This document shows positions 61,101 to 64,000 of a stretch of DNA of 64,000 nucleotides, piece after piece (the stretch's first letter is position 1; each line of letters begins with the position of its first letter). Made by a program: the position numbers and the translations under genes. Origin of the DNA: Triplophysa rosa (taxonomy: Eukaryota > Chordata > Actinopteri > Cypriniformes > Nemacheilidae); the NCBI RefSeq assembly GCF_024868665.1, contig NC_079890.1:1222391-1286390 (forward strand). Direction: 5' to 3'. The notes under the pieces are model-generated. The model did no database searches. It was not told the origin of the DNA and saw only the letters and a program-made list of their open reading frames with translations.

Positions 61101-63624
61101 GTTGACCAGTCAAACGCTTGTTAAGTAAAGCCGACAGTACTACATTTTTAGTATAAATAACACATATACAAGGATGGGTTTAGTAAAACTAACAACAGCG
61201 GCAGTTCATTTTTTTGTGTGTATGTAGTCAGTTTACTAGATTTTGAGACAGAGCGTACGAGTATATGCGTGTTTGCGCTTGACCTACTTCCCCAGTCGGT
61301 TTCTGGAGAGGTCCAGTGTTCTGAGATGAGAGCATTTCCATTTGTTAGGAGCAGGAAGCGTGGAGATTTGATTCCCACACAACTTCAGACACACAATAAC
61401 CTAAAACACACAAACACACACACACATGCAGTAATCTGTGTGAGTCACACACACATGCAGGTATAAACATGAGGCCGGCCGGAAGTTTTCAAGCCGGTTT
61501 GCAGATGTTAATGTGACATCACAAGCACTTCAGAAACATCAAATTCATTTCTGTGATCTCAGGAACTCACCATGCAAAACTAGCAGTGGCAAAGTGTGTG
61601 GTTGCTAAGGAGTTTTGAGTGATGTTGGAGCGTTGCTATGTGGTTGCTAGGGTGTTCTGTGGCATTGATATCTACGGTATGATGTGATGGTTGAGATGTT
61701 AAACATGTCTAAATCCGGCACATCTTTGTGTGAAATATTTTCACCTCACACTCGAACCTTCTGGTGTCAACATCGTCCTCAGCATCAAAGTTTGGGGTTT
61801 GCCGAGATTTTCAAATCAAACTGCCCGAGCATTAAATTATATTTTACATGAGGTAACATCATCTCTTCTGCCACGCTGTTCGACCTTTAAGCCATCTCTC
61901 TCTCTCCCTCTCTCTTTCTGCCATAGCTTTGTGTCGACATCTGGACAGCCGCCTTGCGAAAATGATGAGGAAGTTAATGAAAAACTCAACTACTGTAGTA
62001 TCTGTAAACATCCATATGTTCACTTGAGAAAGAAACTTTTTTCCTTGATTTATTTGTGTCTATAATTTATAACACGGCACAAAGCAGGAACACTCGATGC
62101 TCAGATCAAAATGATGTGCGCTATGAGTACGGCGCCATCATGTGGTGAAAATATGCTGGTAAAGATCATTTCCAATTTGATAACATTGTCACTACGACAA
62201 AAATGAAAGTAGATTGTCGAGGTTAAATAATCTGCATTTGGGTAAATGTGATGAGAAATGTTTGAGTTCGTATTGAGATCTTCAATAATATTGACTTTTG
62301 ATTGGAGACTTGACAGATCTGAGCTCAGTTTGACACATTGTTGACATCTCTTCTCAAACTCTAATGACAGACACATTTGTCAGATTTCTGTCTCTTTTTC
62401 TCAGAAGAAACATCTGAGACTCAAGCAAAAGTTTTCATTCGCTCTCTATTTAAGAGAAGTAATTGAGACGTCATGTGTGATTGATGGCGTCTCACCTCCA
62501 GCTCAAATATATACGATGGAAGCTCTTTCAGGCTGTTCTCGGAGAAGTCCACCTCCTTCAGATGAGTCCTCCAGAAGATGGAGATGGTGTCGGGGAGAGT
62601 CTCCATCTGGTTGTTTGAAGCTTTGCAGATTTTCTGTGGGGTAAAATGATCATGAAATGCTGCAAAAAGTGGTCCCACAGTGATACAAAAGCCTTTTAGA
62701 CATGCTATTATGGTACTGTAGAAACTCGGATTAAAATCTACATTAAACAGTAAAGTTTATGTACATCCTTAAAGTCCCAGTGAAATTAAAAATAACAATT
62801 CTTATTTTTTCATGAAATATTGCAGCATTTATAGAAAATAGCTCATCAATGTGGGTCATTCTCTTTTTAAAATCCATCTACCCTCATAATCTTCCGTTAA
62901 AATCTGAAAATGTACTTCCGCCCTGAAATGACTCTACATCTCAAATGACGTAAACTAGACGGCTTGGGCGGAGCATCCGTTAACTCCTCCCCTTCAACTG
63001 TCAGTCTGCTGCCAGTTCCATTTCAAACTGCAACGGCCGTTTTTACACATGCAATCAAATCGCAGGGAAAAACGCAAGCCACGCCCACTAATGTTTTCCT
63101 TTGAAATTCCTTTTCACTCGGAAATGTGTCAGAATACAGATGTAAAAACGATCGTAACTTCCGGTTTAAGGGGACTTTAAAGCCGCAAACCGTAATTTTG
63201 CCTCTCTATCGCCACCTCTGTTCAAATCATAAAACTGCAGGTTCCTTTACGTACTGTACACGTGTTAAAGTCAAGTGATGTTCAACTGAATTTGCCCCAA
63301 AATCCTATCTGACAGCTCAATTTATAATCTTACCCGTCTGATTTGGGGAAGACAAAGAGTTTTCAACACAGATTTTTAGGTACTGCACGATAACTTTACA
63401 CAATTACGTTTTTAGCTTTAATATGCAGCAAATGATACAGAAAAACAGCGTGAGACCCACCAGAGGACAGGCCCAGGGGTCGGGGAAGCCGCTCAGTTTG
63501 TTTCTGCTGACATTGAGACTGTTGAGAGACTTCAGACAGTGCAGTACAGAAGACGGGACATCCGTCAGCATGTTGTCCGACAGGTCCAGCTCCTGTAGTT
63601 TACGCAGACCTATCCAGTTAGTGC
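21967..63624 (-). CDS. lrrk1: leucine-rich repeat serine/threonine kinase 1, 26 exons, 5' partial
   Basis: This ROCO-family protein couples a GTPase to a Ser/Thr kinase. In mammals it phosphorylates RAB7A and acts in endosome and lysosome traffic and osteoclast function. The 26 exons join in phase into 1658 residues: leucine-rich repeats (about 1-240), Roc GTPase with P-loop GPPRQGKS (Lys 276) and [11 protein letters not shown] (about 468-858), and kinase (about 870-1150). The kinase carries GQGGSGT, VAIK Lys 898, CDLKSDN Asp 1015, SDYG Asp 1038 and APE. A WD40-type C-terminal region ends in [10 protein letters not shown]. The motifs GPPRQGKS and DIGGPASM distinguish it from lrrk2. Human LRRK1 is about 2015 residues, so roughly 350 N-terminal residues (ankyrin repeats and first LRRs) lie beyond 64000. 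No frameshift or stop was found. Exon numbers below count from the first exon in this window, not from the true start. Confidence 0.97.
22149..22172. repeat. (GA)n/(CT)n microsatellite in the last lrrk1 acceptor
   Basis: On the coding strand this is the polypyrimidine tract ctctctctctctctctgtgtg before the final AG. A length-variable microsatellite thus forms part of a splice site. Confidence 0.9.
22425..23040. repeat. cluster of cyprinid DNA-repeat fragments in a lrrk1 intron
   Basis: Three pieces are recognisable. A GTTCACACC...GGTGTGAAC fold-back (about 22425-22635) comes first. A 'gatatatcggcc' family fragment (about 22680-22950) also occurs at 35041-35370 and 43760-44045. A segment at 22955-23040 (aaactgcagttggtttgttttgattcaagcc) is repeated at 59690-59720. 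Confidence 0.6.
23255..23420. repeat. (AT)n and partial TTCACCC fold-back element
   Basis: A TA dinucleotide run is followed by the end and inner arms (agggacacgtcaccc, gaacacaaaagaagatattttgaagaa) of the family seen at 42546-42983. It is truncated by non-matching sequence. Confidence 0.65.
23708..23809 (-). CDS. lrrk1: lrrk1 window exon 25: WD40 region
   Basis: The acceptor is gtgtgtttacag and the donor is TACGG|gtacgt. It has one base, 33 codons and two bases. [12 protein letters not shown] and GRVIAVL are conserved. An overlapping GT three bases downstream of the donor's GTAC (gtaaga) would not fit the phase of the last exon. Confidence 0.92.
24000..24830. repeat. intron repeats, including a 'cgatcaatcgcatcc' element
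   Basis: About 24000-24200 is rich in aaacgtt words that fold back. About 24420-24700 begins agggctgttcgacgaataatcgcgatcaatcgc, a widespread cyprinid element with matching internal arms (tgtgtactgtgcaca and tgcacagtacacaca). The boundaries are approximate. Confidence 0.55.
25802..26697 (-). CDS. lrrk1: lrrk1 window exon 24: large WD40/Ser-rich exon
   Basis: The acceptor is cctcttcctacag and the donor is CCAAG|gtatgg. It has 298 codons plus two bases, the largest coding exon of the gene. Propeller blocks include [25 protein letters not shown] and [15 protein letters not shown] Ser-rich acidic low-complexity stretch around [14 protein letters not shown] and [12 protein letters not shown] follows, then the last strands [13 protein letters not shown]. 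The frame is fully open. The Ser-rich part is the least conserved. Confidence 0.95.
27195..27375. repeat. GCGTTTACATGCAC fold-back fragment
   Basis: The ends gtgcgtttacatgcac and gcatgtaaacgcg are complementary, and gttgtatgtaaacgcc lies further on. This is typical of a short cyprinid repeat. Confidence 0.5.
28890..30430. mobile_element. degraded 'AGGGCTGTCACGATAT' element with nested insertion
   Basis: The left end agggctgtcacgatat is roughly mirrored at about 30405-30427 by atatcgttacatccct. An internal segment (aattttagtgccttacac...aatttctgaggcaacatttcaattttccc) recurs inverted at about 60030-60110. A separate fold-back lies inside at 29655-30043. No transposase was recognised. Confidence 0.5.
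29655..30043. mobile_element. fold-back element, TGGCTGCGTCCGAAAGC ends
   Basis: tggctgcgtccgaaagc pairs with gctttcgggcgcagcca at the other end. A related inner copy (cgctttcggacagcc) follows the left end. It is non-coding. Confidence 0.7.
30556..30672 (-). CDS. lrrk1: lrrk1 window exon 23: WD40 region
   Basis: The acceptor is gtttcttcag and the donor is AAAGAG|gtcagt. There are 39 codons in phase 0-0. [19 protein letters not shown] and [11 protein letters not shown] match LRRK1. Confidence 0.94.
31315..31432 (-). CDS. lrrk1: lrrk1 window exon 22: WD40 region
   Basis: The acceptor is gtacgtcctgcag and the donor is ACCGAG|gtgggc. It has one base plus 39 codons. [19 protein letters not shown] and NSLWTATE are propeller strands conserved in LRRK1. 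Confidence 0.94.
32250..33200. repeat. TTTGTCTGTGTTTATTGACA-type degenerate minisatellite, split by a hAT element
   Basis: Many imperfect copies of a roughly 20-base word (tgtctgtgtttrttgrcatt, tgttggtgtttatt) run across this lrrk1 intron segment. The array is interrupted by the element at 32528-32971 and resumes after it. Confidence 0.75.
32528..32971. mobile_element. hAT-type MITE with perfect 8-bp target duplication
   Basis: The ends TAGGGCTGGGACGATA and the complement of TATCGTCTCAGGCCTA are imperfect inverted repeats. They are flanked by GTTGCCAC at 32520-32527 and 32972-32979. It sits inside a minisatellite. Its short open frame is not a gene. Confidence 0.85.
33268..33312. repeat. SINE-associated conserved teleost motif
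   Basis: The string tagtcatttagcagacgcttatatccaaagcgac matches a motif spread throughout teleost genomes in SINE-type or related repeats. A second, closer-to-consensus copy lies at 57135-57172. The family assignment is from memory. Confidence 0.6.
34600..34880. repeat. mixed repeat fragments, including the TTCACCC family
   Basis: ataatccatggctagccgtgcattaaa recurs inverted at about 56380-56440. From 34703 (tttaaagggatacttcaccc) a left half of the TTAA family follows, up to catagtattt. Confidence 0.6.
34970..35370. repeat. CCAATCAGAATC motif and 'GATATATCGGC' element
   Basis: agccaatcagaatcgagtattc is one of four such motif copies in the window. It is followed by a copy of the element whose end reads gccgatatatatcggcgcatctct. 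Confidence 0.55.
35613..35764 (-). CDS. lrrk1: lrrk1 window exon 21: end of kinase and first propeller segment
   Basis: Two acceptors are possible. The one that keeps the frame and restores the conserved RPLA...MHDPSFA block is the AG ending a (GT)13 tract at 35765-35792. It gives 50 codons plus two bases. A second AG (ctcctctcttgag, exon start 35738) has a better pyrimidine tract but would lose 26 bases and shift the frame. The donor is AGCAG|gtgtgt. It contains [11 protein letters not shown]. Confidence 0.92.
35767..35792. repeat. (AC)13 / (GT)13 microsatellite at a lrrk1 splice acceptor
   Basis: On the coding strand thirteen GT units run directly into the acceptor AG of window exon 21, with no T-rich tract between. 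Confidence 0.95.
35947..36141 (-). CDS. lrrk1: lrrk1 window exon 20: kinase C-lobe
   Basis: The acceptor is catctctgtcag and the donor is GAGAAG|gtacga. There are 65 codons in phase 0-0. [18 protein letters not shown] and the C-lobe end CWDTKPEK are typical. Confidence 0.96.
36517..36711. mobile_element. TTA-flanked MITE, GGGGYGGTTTCCCGGACAG ends
   Basis: Inverted ends ggggcggtttcccggacag and ctgtccgggaaaccacccc are flanked by TTA (36514-36516, 36712-36714). A 3-bp TTA duplication suggests the PIF/Harbinger group. The inner motifs are shared with 11675-11914. Confidence 0.75.
37213..37630. repeat. TTTTACTGTAATTTTTTAC-type fold-back repeat
   Basis: The stretch is rich in words such as actgtaattttt, aaattacagg and attttacgg that pair with one another. 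It is AT-rich and non-coding. The boundaries are approximate. Confidence 0.5.
38779..39056 (-). CDS. lrrk1: lrrk1 window exon 19: kinase catalytic and activation loops
   Basis: The acceptor is cttgtttctttcag and the donor is GAGAAG|gtaaag. It has two bases plus 92 codons. Catalytic [10 protein letters not shown] (Asp 1015), LSDYGISRQ (DYG instead of DFG, as in all LRRK kinases) and GTPGYQAPE are all intact, so an active kinase is expected. Confidence 0.97.
39227..39457. mobile_element. MITE related to 36517-36711
   Basis: Ends aggggcagtttcccagacagggatta and aatccctgtccgggaaaccacct are inverted repeats. ctggcctagtcctggttta is a family signature. The target duplication is unclear. Confidence 0.7.
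39648..40030. repeat. minisatellite with 104-106-bp units
   Basis: The word gcgtaaac recurs at 39648, 39754, 39858 and 39962. Each copy is followed by ...aaaaacrcgtaataagattgacactttc and cacaacttaaccaaaa. About three and a half copies are present in the intron between kinase exons 18 and 19. Confidence 0.85.
40730..40927 (-). CDS. lrrk1: lrrk1 window exon 18: kinase C-helix and hinge
   Basis: The acceptor is cttctccttacag and the donor is AAAG|gtcttt. It has two bases, 65 codons and one base. [19 protein letters not shown] holds the C-helix Glu. It runs through [11 protein letters not shown] (hinge). Confidence 0.95.
40958..41042. repeat. GGTTCTTCACAGCGATGCCATAGAAGAACC element
   Basis: acactcttaaaaataaaggtgctt...gaaccattttcggttccacaaagaacc is a familiar short fold-back repeat of cyprinid genomes. 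It lies just upstream of lrrk1 window exon 18. Confidence 0.7.
41564..41967. mobile_element. TTAA-flanked element, AGTCCC ends (copy A)
   Basis: It is 404 bases long, with ends AGTCCCCGTGAA and TTCACTGGGACT, flanked by TTAA (41560-41563 and 41968-41971). An inner block from gactgacagttgaaggggag to ccgcccaagccgtct is almost identical to copy B at 62773-63176, in the opposite direction. Confidence 0.85.
41972..42258. mobile_element. TTAA element of the CAGTTCACCC family, abutting copy A
   Basis: It begins agtggcagttcaccc directly after the TTAA that also ends the element at 41564-41967. The inner arms gaacacaaaagaagatatttgg and caatatcttcttctgtgttc pair. The right end is degraded. Confidence 0.7.
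42546..42983. mobile_element. full-length AGGGACAGTTCACCC fold-back element
   Basis: This is the reference copy in this window. Ends agggacagttcacccaaaaatgaaaattctgtcat are mirrored at the right end (atgacagaattttcattttgggatgaactgtccct). The right flank is TTAA and the left is TTAC. It contains paired catagtagga/tcctactatg arms. It is non-coding. Confidence 0.8.
43175..43315. repeat. fold-back repeat, GTTGTTATGGCAGAAATAA arms
   Basis: 43192-43216 pairs with 43274-43298 with one mismatch. The pairing continues outwards less perfectly through taatgtcc/gtacatta. A stem-loop of about 140 bases results. Confidence 0.8.
43640..44045. repeat. CCAATCAGAATC motif and 'GCCGATATATC' element fragment
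   Basis: ggccaatcagaatcaagcattccaaccagccgtgtaataa is followed by a degraded copy of the element also present at 22680 and 35041 (ttattggccgatatatctg). Confidence 0.55.
45890..46059 (-). CDS. lrrk1: lrrk1 window exon 17: kinase N-lobe
   Basis: The acceptor is gtgtgtgtctcag and the donor is ACAG|gtacat. It has one base, 56 codons and one base. The glycine-rich loop [11 protein letters not shown] and the ATP-anchoring VAIKRF (Lys 898) are intact. Confidence 0.95.
46060..47792. other. lrrk1: lrrk1 intron without recognisable features
   Basis: The intron between window exons 17 and 16. I see no repeat family, RNA gene or exon here. Small open frames show no known motif. Confidence 0.6.
47793..48045 (-). 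CDS. lrrk1: lrrk1 window exon 16: end of COR and link to kinase
   Basis: The acceptor is cattctcttcacag and the donor is TCACG|gtaaca. It has two bases, 83 codons and two bases. It contains the Cys-containing APCPYC and CPNHP segments and [17 protein letters not shown], conserved just before the kinase. Confidence 0.94.
48273..48425. repeat. inverted-pair repeat (partner at 62255-62440)
   Basis: tctgtcattagagtttgagaagagatgtcaacaatgt in this copy is the reverse complement of a stretch near 62335-62375. Further matches lie on both sides (gctcagatttgtca, gtcaatattactgaagatc). Confidence 0.7.
48683..48822 (-). CDS. lrrk1: lrrk1 window exon 15: COR-B
   Basis: The acceptor is cttctcatccacag and the donor is CCTG|gtgaga. 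It has one base, 46 codons and one base. [20 protein letters not shown] and [20 protein letters not shown] are highly conserved. Confidence 0.95.
48994..49163 (-). CDS. lrrk1: lrrk1 window exon 14: COR-B with probable PKC sites
   Basis: The acceptor is tttttctgtaatag and the donor is CTGAG|gttggt. It has 56 codons plus two bases. [19 protein letters not shown] keeps the three residues (Ser 690, Ser 701, Thr 702 of the window protein) that I align with human Ser1064, Ser1074 and Thr1075. PKC phosphorylates those residues to activate LRRK1. There is one extra Gln in between. Confidence 0.94.
49369..49540 (-). CDS. lrrk1: lrrk1 window exon 13: COR domain
   Basis: The acceptor is catgttcgcag and the donor is TTGCAG|gtgaac. 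It has one base plus 57 codons. [14 protein letters not shown] and [19 protein letters not shown] are diagnostic. Confidence 0.94.
49720..50645. repeat. composite of cyprinid repeats in a lrrk1 intron
   Basis: 49720-50000 resembles the 'ggtccgcttgtttggtgcaccag' repeat. 50030-50100 is a fragment of the TTCACCC family, interrupted at actacca by an element rich in cgttaacgaaaataa / aagacgagacgaaaag words that ends near 50640. The family then resumes (ccatagtag). Confidence 0.55.
51354..51737. mobile_element. TTAA-flanked element, AGTCKGCAT ends
   Basis: The left end AGTCTGCATTAAA and the right end TTTCATGCCGACT are inverted repeats. They are flanked by TTAA at 51350-51353 and 51738-51741. The body includes a GC-rich centre (gccccgccctcgcgcc). 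It is non-coding. Confidence 0.75.
51895..52105. repeat. 'gggcggactggccatctgg' repeat
   Basis: The phrases gcaggggcggactggccatctggaa and gaatccgcccctggcag form complementary ends of a familiar fish repeat. The end motif also appears as taagtccgcccctgctaat at about 45200. Confidence 0.6.
52173..52449 (-). CDS. lrrk1: lrrk1 window exon 12: COR domain
   Basis: The acceptor is gttatttcattacag and the donor is AACAG|gtgaat. It has two bases, 91 codons and two bases. [33 protein letters not shown] and [17 protein letters not shown] are nearly invariant COR blocks. Confidence 0.96.
52655..52814 (-). CDS. lrrk1: lrrk1 window exon 11: start of COR
   Basis: The acceptor is gtgtgttatgcag and the donor is ACTG|gtaatg. 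It has 53 codons plus one base. The conserved blocks are [12 protein letters not shown] and the acidic segment [15 protein letters not shown]. Confidence 0.94.
52986..53106 (-). CDS. lrrk1: lrrk1 window exon 10: end of Roc
   Basis: The acceptor is gtgtgtgagacag and the donor is ACTG|gttagt. It has one base plus 40 codons. [18 protein letters not shown] and ACSMKDI match the Roc-COR junction of LRRK1. Confidence 0.92.
53204..53376 (-). CDS. lrrk1: lrrk1 window exon 9: Roc G4 motif
   Basis: The acceptor is gatctctccatcag and the donor is CTACA|gtcagt. It has 57 codons plus two bases. VIGTHLDLI holds the guanine-specificity motif THLD. It continues through [14 protein letters not shown] and GYPDIT. 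Confidence 0.94.
53520..54110. repeat. fold-back 'CCGCCATATTGG' repeat in a lrrk1 intron
   Basis: gcaccgccatattggggagggcaaga is mirrored by ttgccctttccaatatggcggatga about 350 bases later. The rest is AT-rich. It lies between Roc exons 9 and 8. Confidence 0.6.
54139..54303 (-). CDS. lrrk1: lrrk1 window exon 8: Roc switch region
   Basis: The acceptor is gtgtatatag and the donor is GAG|gtaagt. There are 55 codons in phase 0-0. It carries [10 protein letters not shown], the LRRK1 form of the switch II motif, and NLALGEEAV. The acceptor lacks a good pyrimidine tract, and a second AG follows 4 bases later (atag). Confidence 0.93.
54304..55389. other. lrrk1: lrrk1 intron without recognisable features
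   Basis: AT-rich sequence between the two first Roc exons. No repeat family or extra exon was recognised. Confidence 0.55.
55390..55604 (-). CDS. lrrk1: lrrk1 window exon 7: Roc GTPase P-loop
   Basis: The acceptor is ctgctgtctcag and the donor is GCT|gtaaga. It has two bases plus 71 codons. The nucleotide-binding P-loop is [13 protein letters not shown] (Lys 276 of the window protein). The residue after GKS is Ala, where human LRRK1 has Thr; the canonical Ser is kept. Confidence 0.95.
55790..56300. repeat. 'atagctgcaagcagcaatta' repeat with A-rich tail
   Basis: The start atatagctgcaagcagcaa is a common cyprinid repeat end. The right side is an A-rich run with aataaaataaagtaaaataaaataa similar to the left flank, consistent with a retroposed or tail-containing element. 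Confidence 0.5.
56708..56820 (-). CDS. lrrk1: lrrk1 window exon 6: last leucine-rich repeat and link to Roc
   Basis: The acceptor is ctctctctag and the donor is GATG|gtacga. It has one base, 37 codons and one base. It contains [20 protein letters not shown] and [12 protein letters not shown], strongly conserved before the GTPase. Confidence 0.94.
57118..57240. repeat. SINE-associated conserved teleost motif (second copy)
   Basis: ttagtcatttagcagacgcttttatccaaagcgacttacag is an almost canonical copy of the motif also found at 33268-33312. Confidence 0.65.
57297..57565. repeat. 'CATTGCACATAG' fold-back repeat
   Basis: The ends gcccattgcacata and tatgtgcaaagacc are roughly complementary. Internal aaatttccgtccgaaatttt words recur. 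A 105-codon open frame across it is not conserved sequence. Confidence 0.5.
58037..58166 (-). CDS. lrrk1: lrrk1 window exon 5: leucine-rich repeats
   Basis: The acceptor is cttttggcag and the donor is TCCAA|gtgagt. Two bases, 42 codons and two bases are present. [19 protein letters not shown] and LSELYLSN are LRR units. A second AG 14 bases downstream (catacag) would break the frame. Confidence 0.92.
58167..59047. other. lrrk1: lrrk1 intron without recognisable features
   Basis: This is the intron between window exons 5 and 4. Nothing beyond AT-rich DNA was identified. Confidence 0.55.
59048..59118 (-). CDS. lrrk1: lrrk1 window exon 4: inter-repeat linker
   Basis: This 71-base exon has acceptor gttctttgaag and donor CCAG|gtacag. 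The phases (1 base, 23 codons, 1 base) fit both neighbours. The motif [13 protein letters not shown] matches the LRRK1 segment between leucine-rich repeats. It is too short to stand out as an open frame. Confidence 0.9.
59119..61287. other. lrrk1: lrrk1 intron with repeat fragments
   Basis: It holds a copy of the aaactgcagttggtttg segment (about 59670-59750), an inverted piece of the 28890 element (about 59990-60260), and a 'TATCGG' fragment near 60335. It also holds the right end of a TTCACCC-family element (60636-60687, ending ccctttaa) and an A-rich 'ctcaaaaaaaa...gatttgttggatgtgtcaag' repeat from about 60700. Confidence 0.6.
61288..61400 (-). CDS. lrrk1: lrrk1 window exon 3: leucine-rich repeats
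   Basis: The acceptor is gtgtgttttag and the donor is GAA|gtaggt. There are 37 codons plus two bases. It contains [12 protein letters not shown] and [12 protein letters not shown]. Reading past the donor gives an immediate stop (TAG), so the splice is required. Confidence 0.92.
62255..62440. repeat. inverted-pair repeat (partner at 48273-48425)
   Basis: This is the reverse-orientation copy of the segment in the intron between exons 16 and 15. It is immediately downstream of lrrk1 window exon 2 in the direction of transcription. Confidence 0.7.
62496..62633 (-). CDS. lrrk1: lrrk1 window exon 2: leucine-rich repeats
   Basis: The acceptor is taccccacag and the donor is GAG|gtgaga. There are 46 codons in phase 0-0. 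[14 protein letters not shown] and [15 protein letters not shown] are LRR units, with a conserved Trp in IFWRTHLKE. Confidence 0.94.
62773..63176. mobile_element. TTAA-flanked element, AGTCCC ends (copy B)
   Basis: It is 404 bases long, flanked by TTAA at 62769-62772 and 63177-63180. It has the same ends as copy A at 41564-41967 but is inverted. The gcttgggcggagcatccgtt block is shared. Confidence 0.85.
63461..63624 (-). CDS. lrrk1: lrrk1 window exon 1: leucine-rich repeats
   Basis: The acceptor is tttttttctccag and the donor is CTG|gtgggt. Two bases complete a codon from an exon outside the window, then 54 codons follow. [15 protein letters not shown] and [15 protein letters not shown] are two leucine-rich repeats. 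The exon ends in PWACPL, conserved in LRRK1. Confidence 0.94.
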
Positions 63625-64000
63625 CTGGAGAAAAAAAGAACAGACGACTGTGAATCTGCTGTATACACGACATCAAATCCTTTTTATTACTATTAAACAC
63701 GGAGGCCACAATATACATAAAGTACAAAAAGATGTAATAACGTTTTTATCGGTTTTGCACCTTGTAGTTCATTCAGGGTTTTTTTGCACTTGAGGTTTAT
63801 TGTGTAAATGTATGTAATGAAAATATTTTGGCAAAGTTTTGTACTGTTTCATTGTGTGAAGACGCAGTTTTTCAACTTTATACTGTGTTTGATTTTTCAA
63901 ATTTGGCGCTATAACATTCATCTTATTGTAACGCTGCATCAAAGAAATGTACAGCGGCCTCATTTAAGCCCTACAGTACTAAATACACAAATATCAATGC
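63625..64000. other. lrrk1: lrrk1 intron at the window edge
   Basis: No further leucine-rich-repeat exon is visible on the minus strand here, so the preceding exon lies outside the window. Confidence 0.6.

Noticed and set aside
21967..63624. lrrk1 as a pseudogene, or as lrrk2
   Set aside because: All 26 exons join in frame and the catalytic residues are intact. GPPRQGKS and DIGGPASM are LRRK1-type.
1..64000. tRNA, rRNA, CRISPR arrays, operons or phage-like systems
   Set aside because: No tRNA box A/B pair, rRNA segment or spaced direct-repeat array was recognised. The window is vertebrate nuclear DNA.

Overview
This is a vertebrate, most likely cypriniform (carp/zebrafish-type) fish, nuclear DNA window. 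It has spliced genes with GT-AG introns, AT-rich noncoding DNA, many CA/TG microsatellites, and a dense load of short fold-back DNA transposons of the kinds common in cyprinid genomes. The exact species cannot be told. There is no bacterial, phage or CRISPR content.

Two conserved genes are present, tail to tail. On the + strand, 8790-10385 is the last coding exon of chsy1 (chondroitin sulfate synthase 1). Bases 1-8789 are its preceding intron, and the earlier exons lie upstream of the window. Its 3' UTR probably ends near 11575. On the - strand, 26 consecutive exons of lrrk1 (leucine-rich repeat kinase 1) run from 63624 down to 21967. They encode 1658 residues: the leucine-rich repeats, the Roc GTPase, COR, kinase and C-terminal WD40-type regions, through to the stop codon. 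Every exon has splice signals and every phase joins to the next without a frameshift, so the gene looks intact. Only its N-terminus (ankyrin region and first leucine-rich repeats, about 350 residues by comparison with the human protein) lies beyond 64000. The two genes are unrelated in function: Golgi glycosaminoglycan synthesis versus a cytoplasmic Rab-directed kinase. The convergent chsy1/lrrk1 order matches the human arrangement as I remember it.

The rest is intron and intergenic DNA. The interval 11.6-21.2 kb is intergenic. The lrrk1 introns hold nested insertions whose boundaries can be read directly: hAT-type elements with 8-bp target duplications (5001-5798, 17924-18186, 32528-32971), a TTA-flanked element (36517-36711), and at least five different TTAA-flanked fold-back families. 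Also present are a (TG)n array of about 183 bp broken by one N, a perfect 30-bp hairpin at 4885-4949, and two minisatellites.

I found no undescribed system. The observations most worth checking are the lrrk1 splice acceptor made of a (GT)13 microsatellite with a competing AG 26 nt inside the exon, the conserved PKC-site cluster in lrrk1, the perfect hairpin, and the composite and nested transposons. Comparisons with human proteins are from memory, not from a database search.
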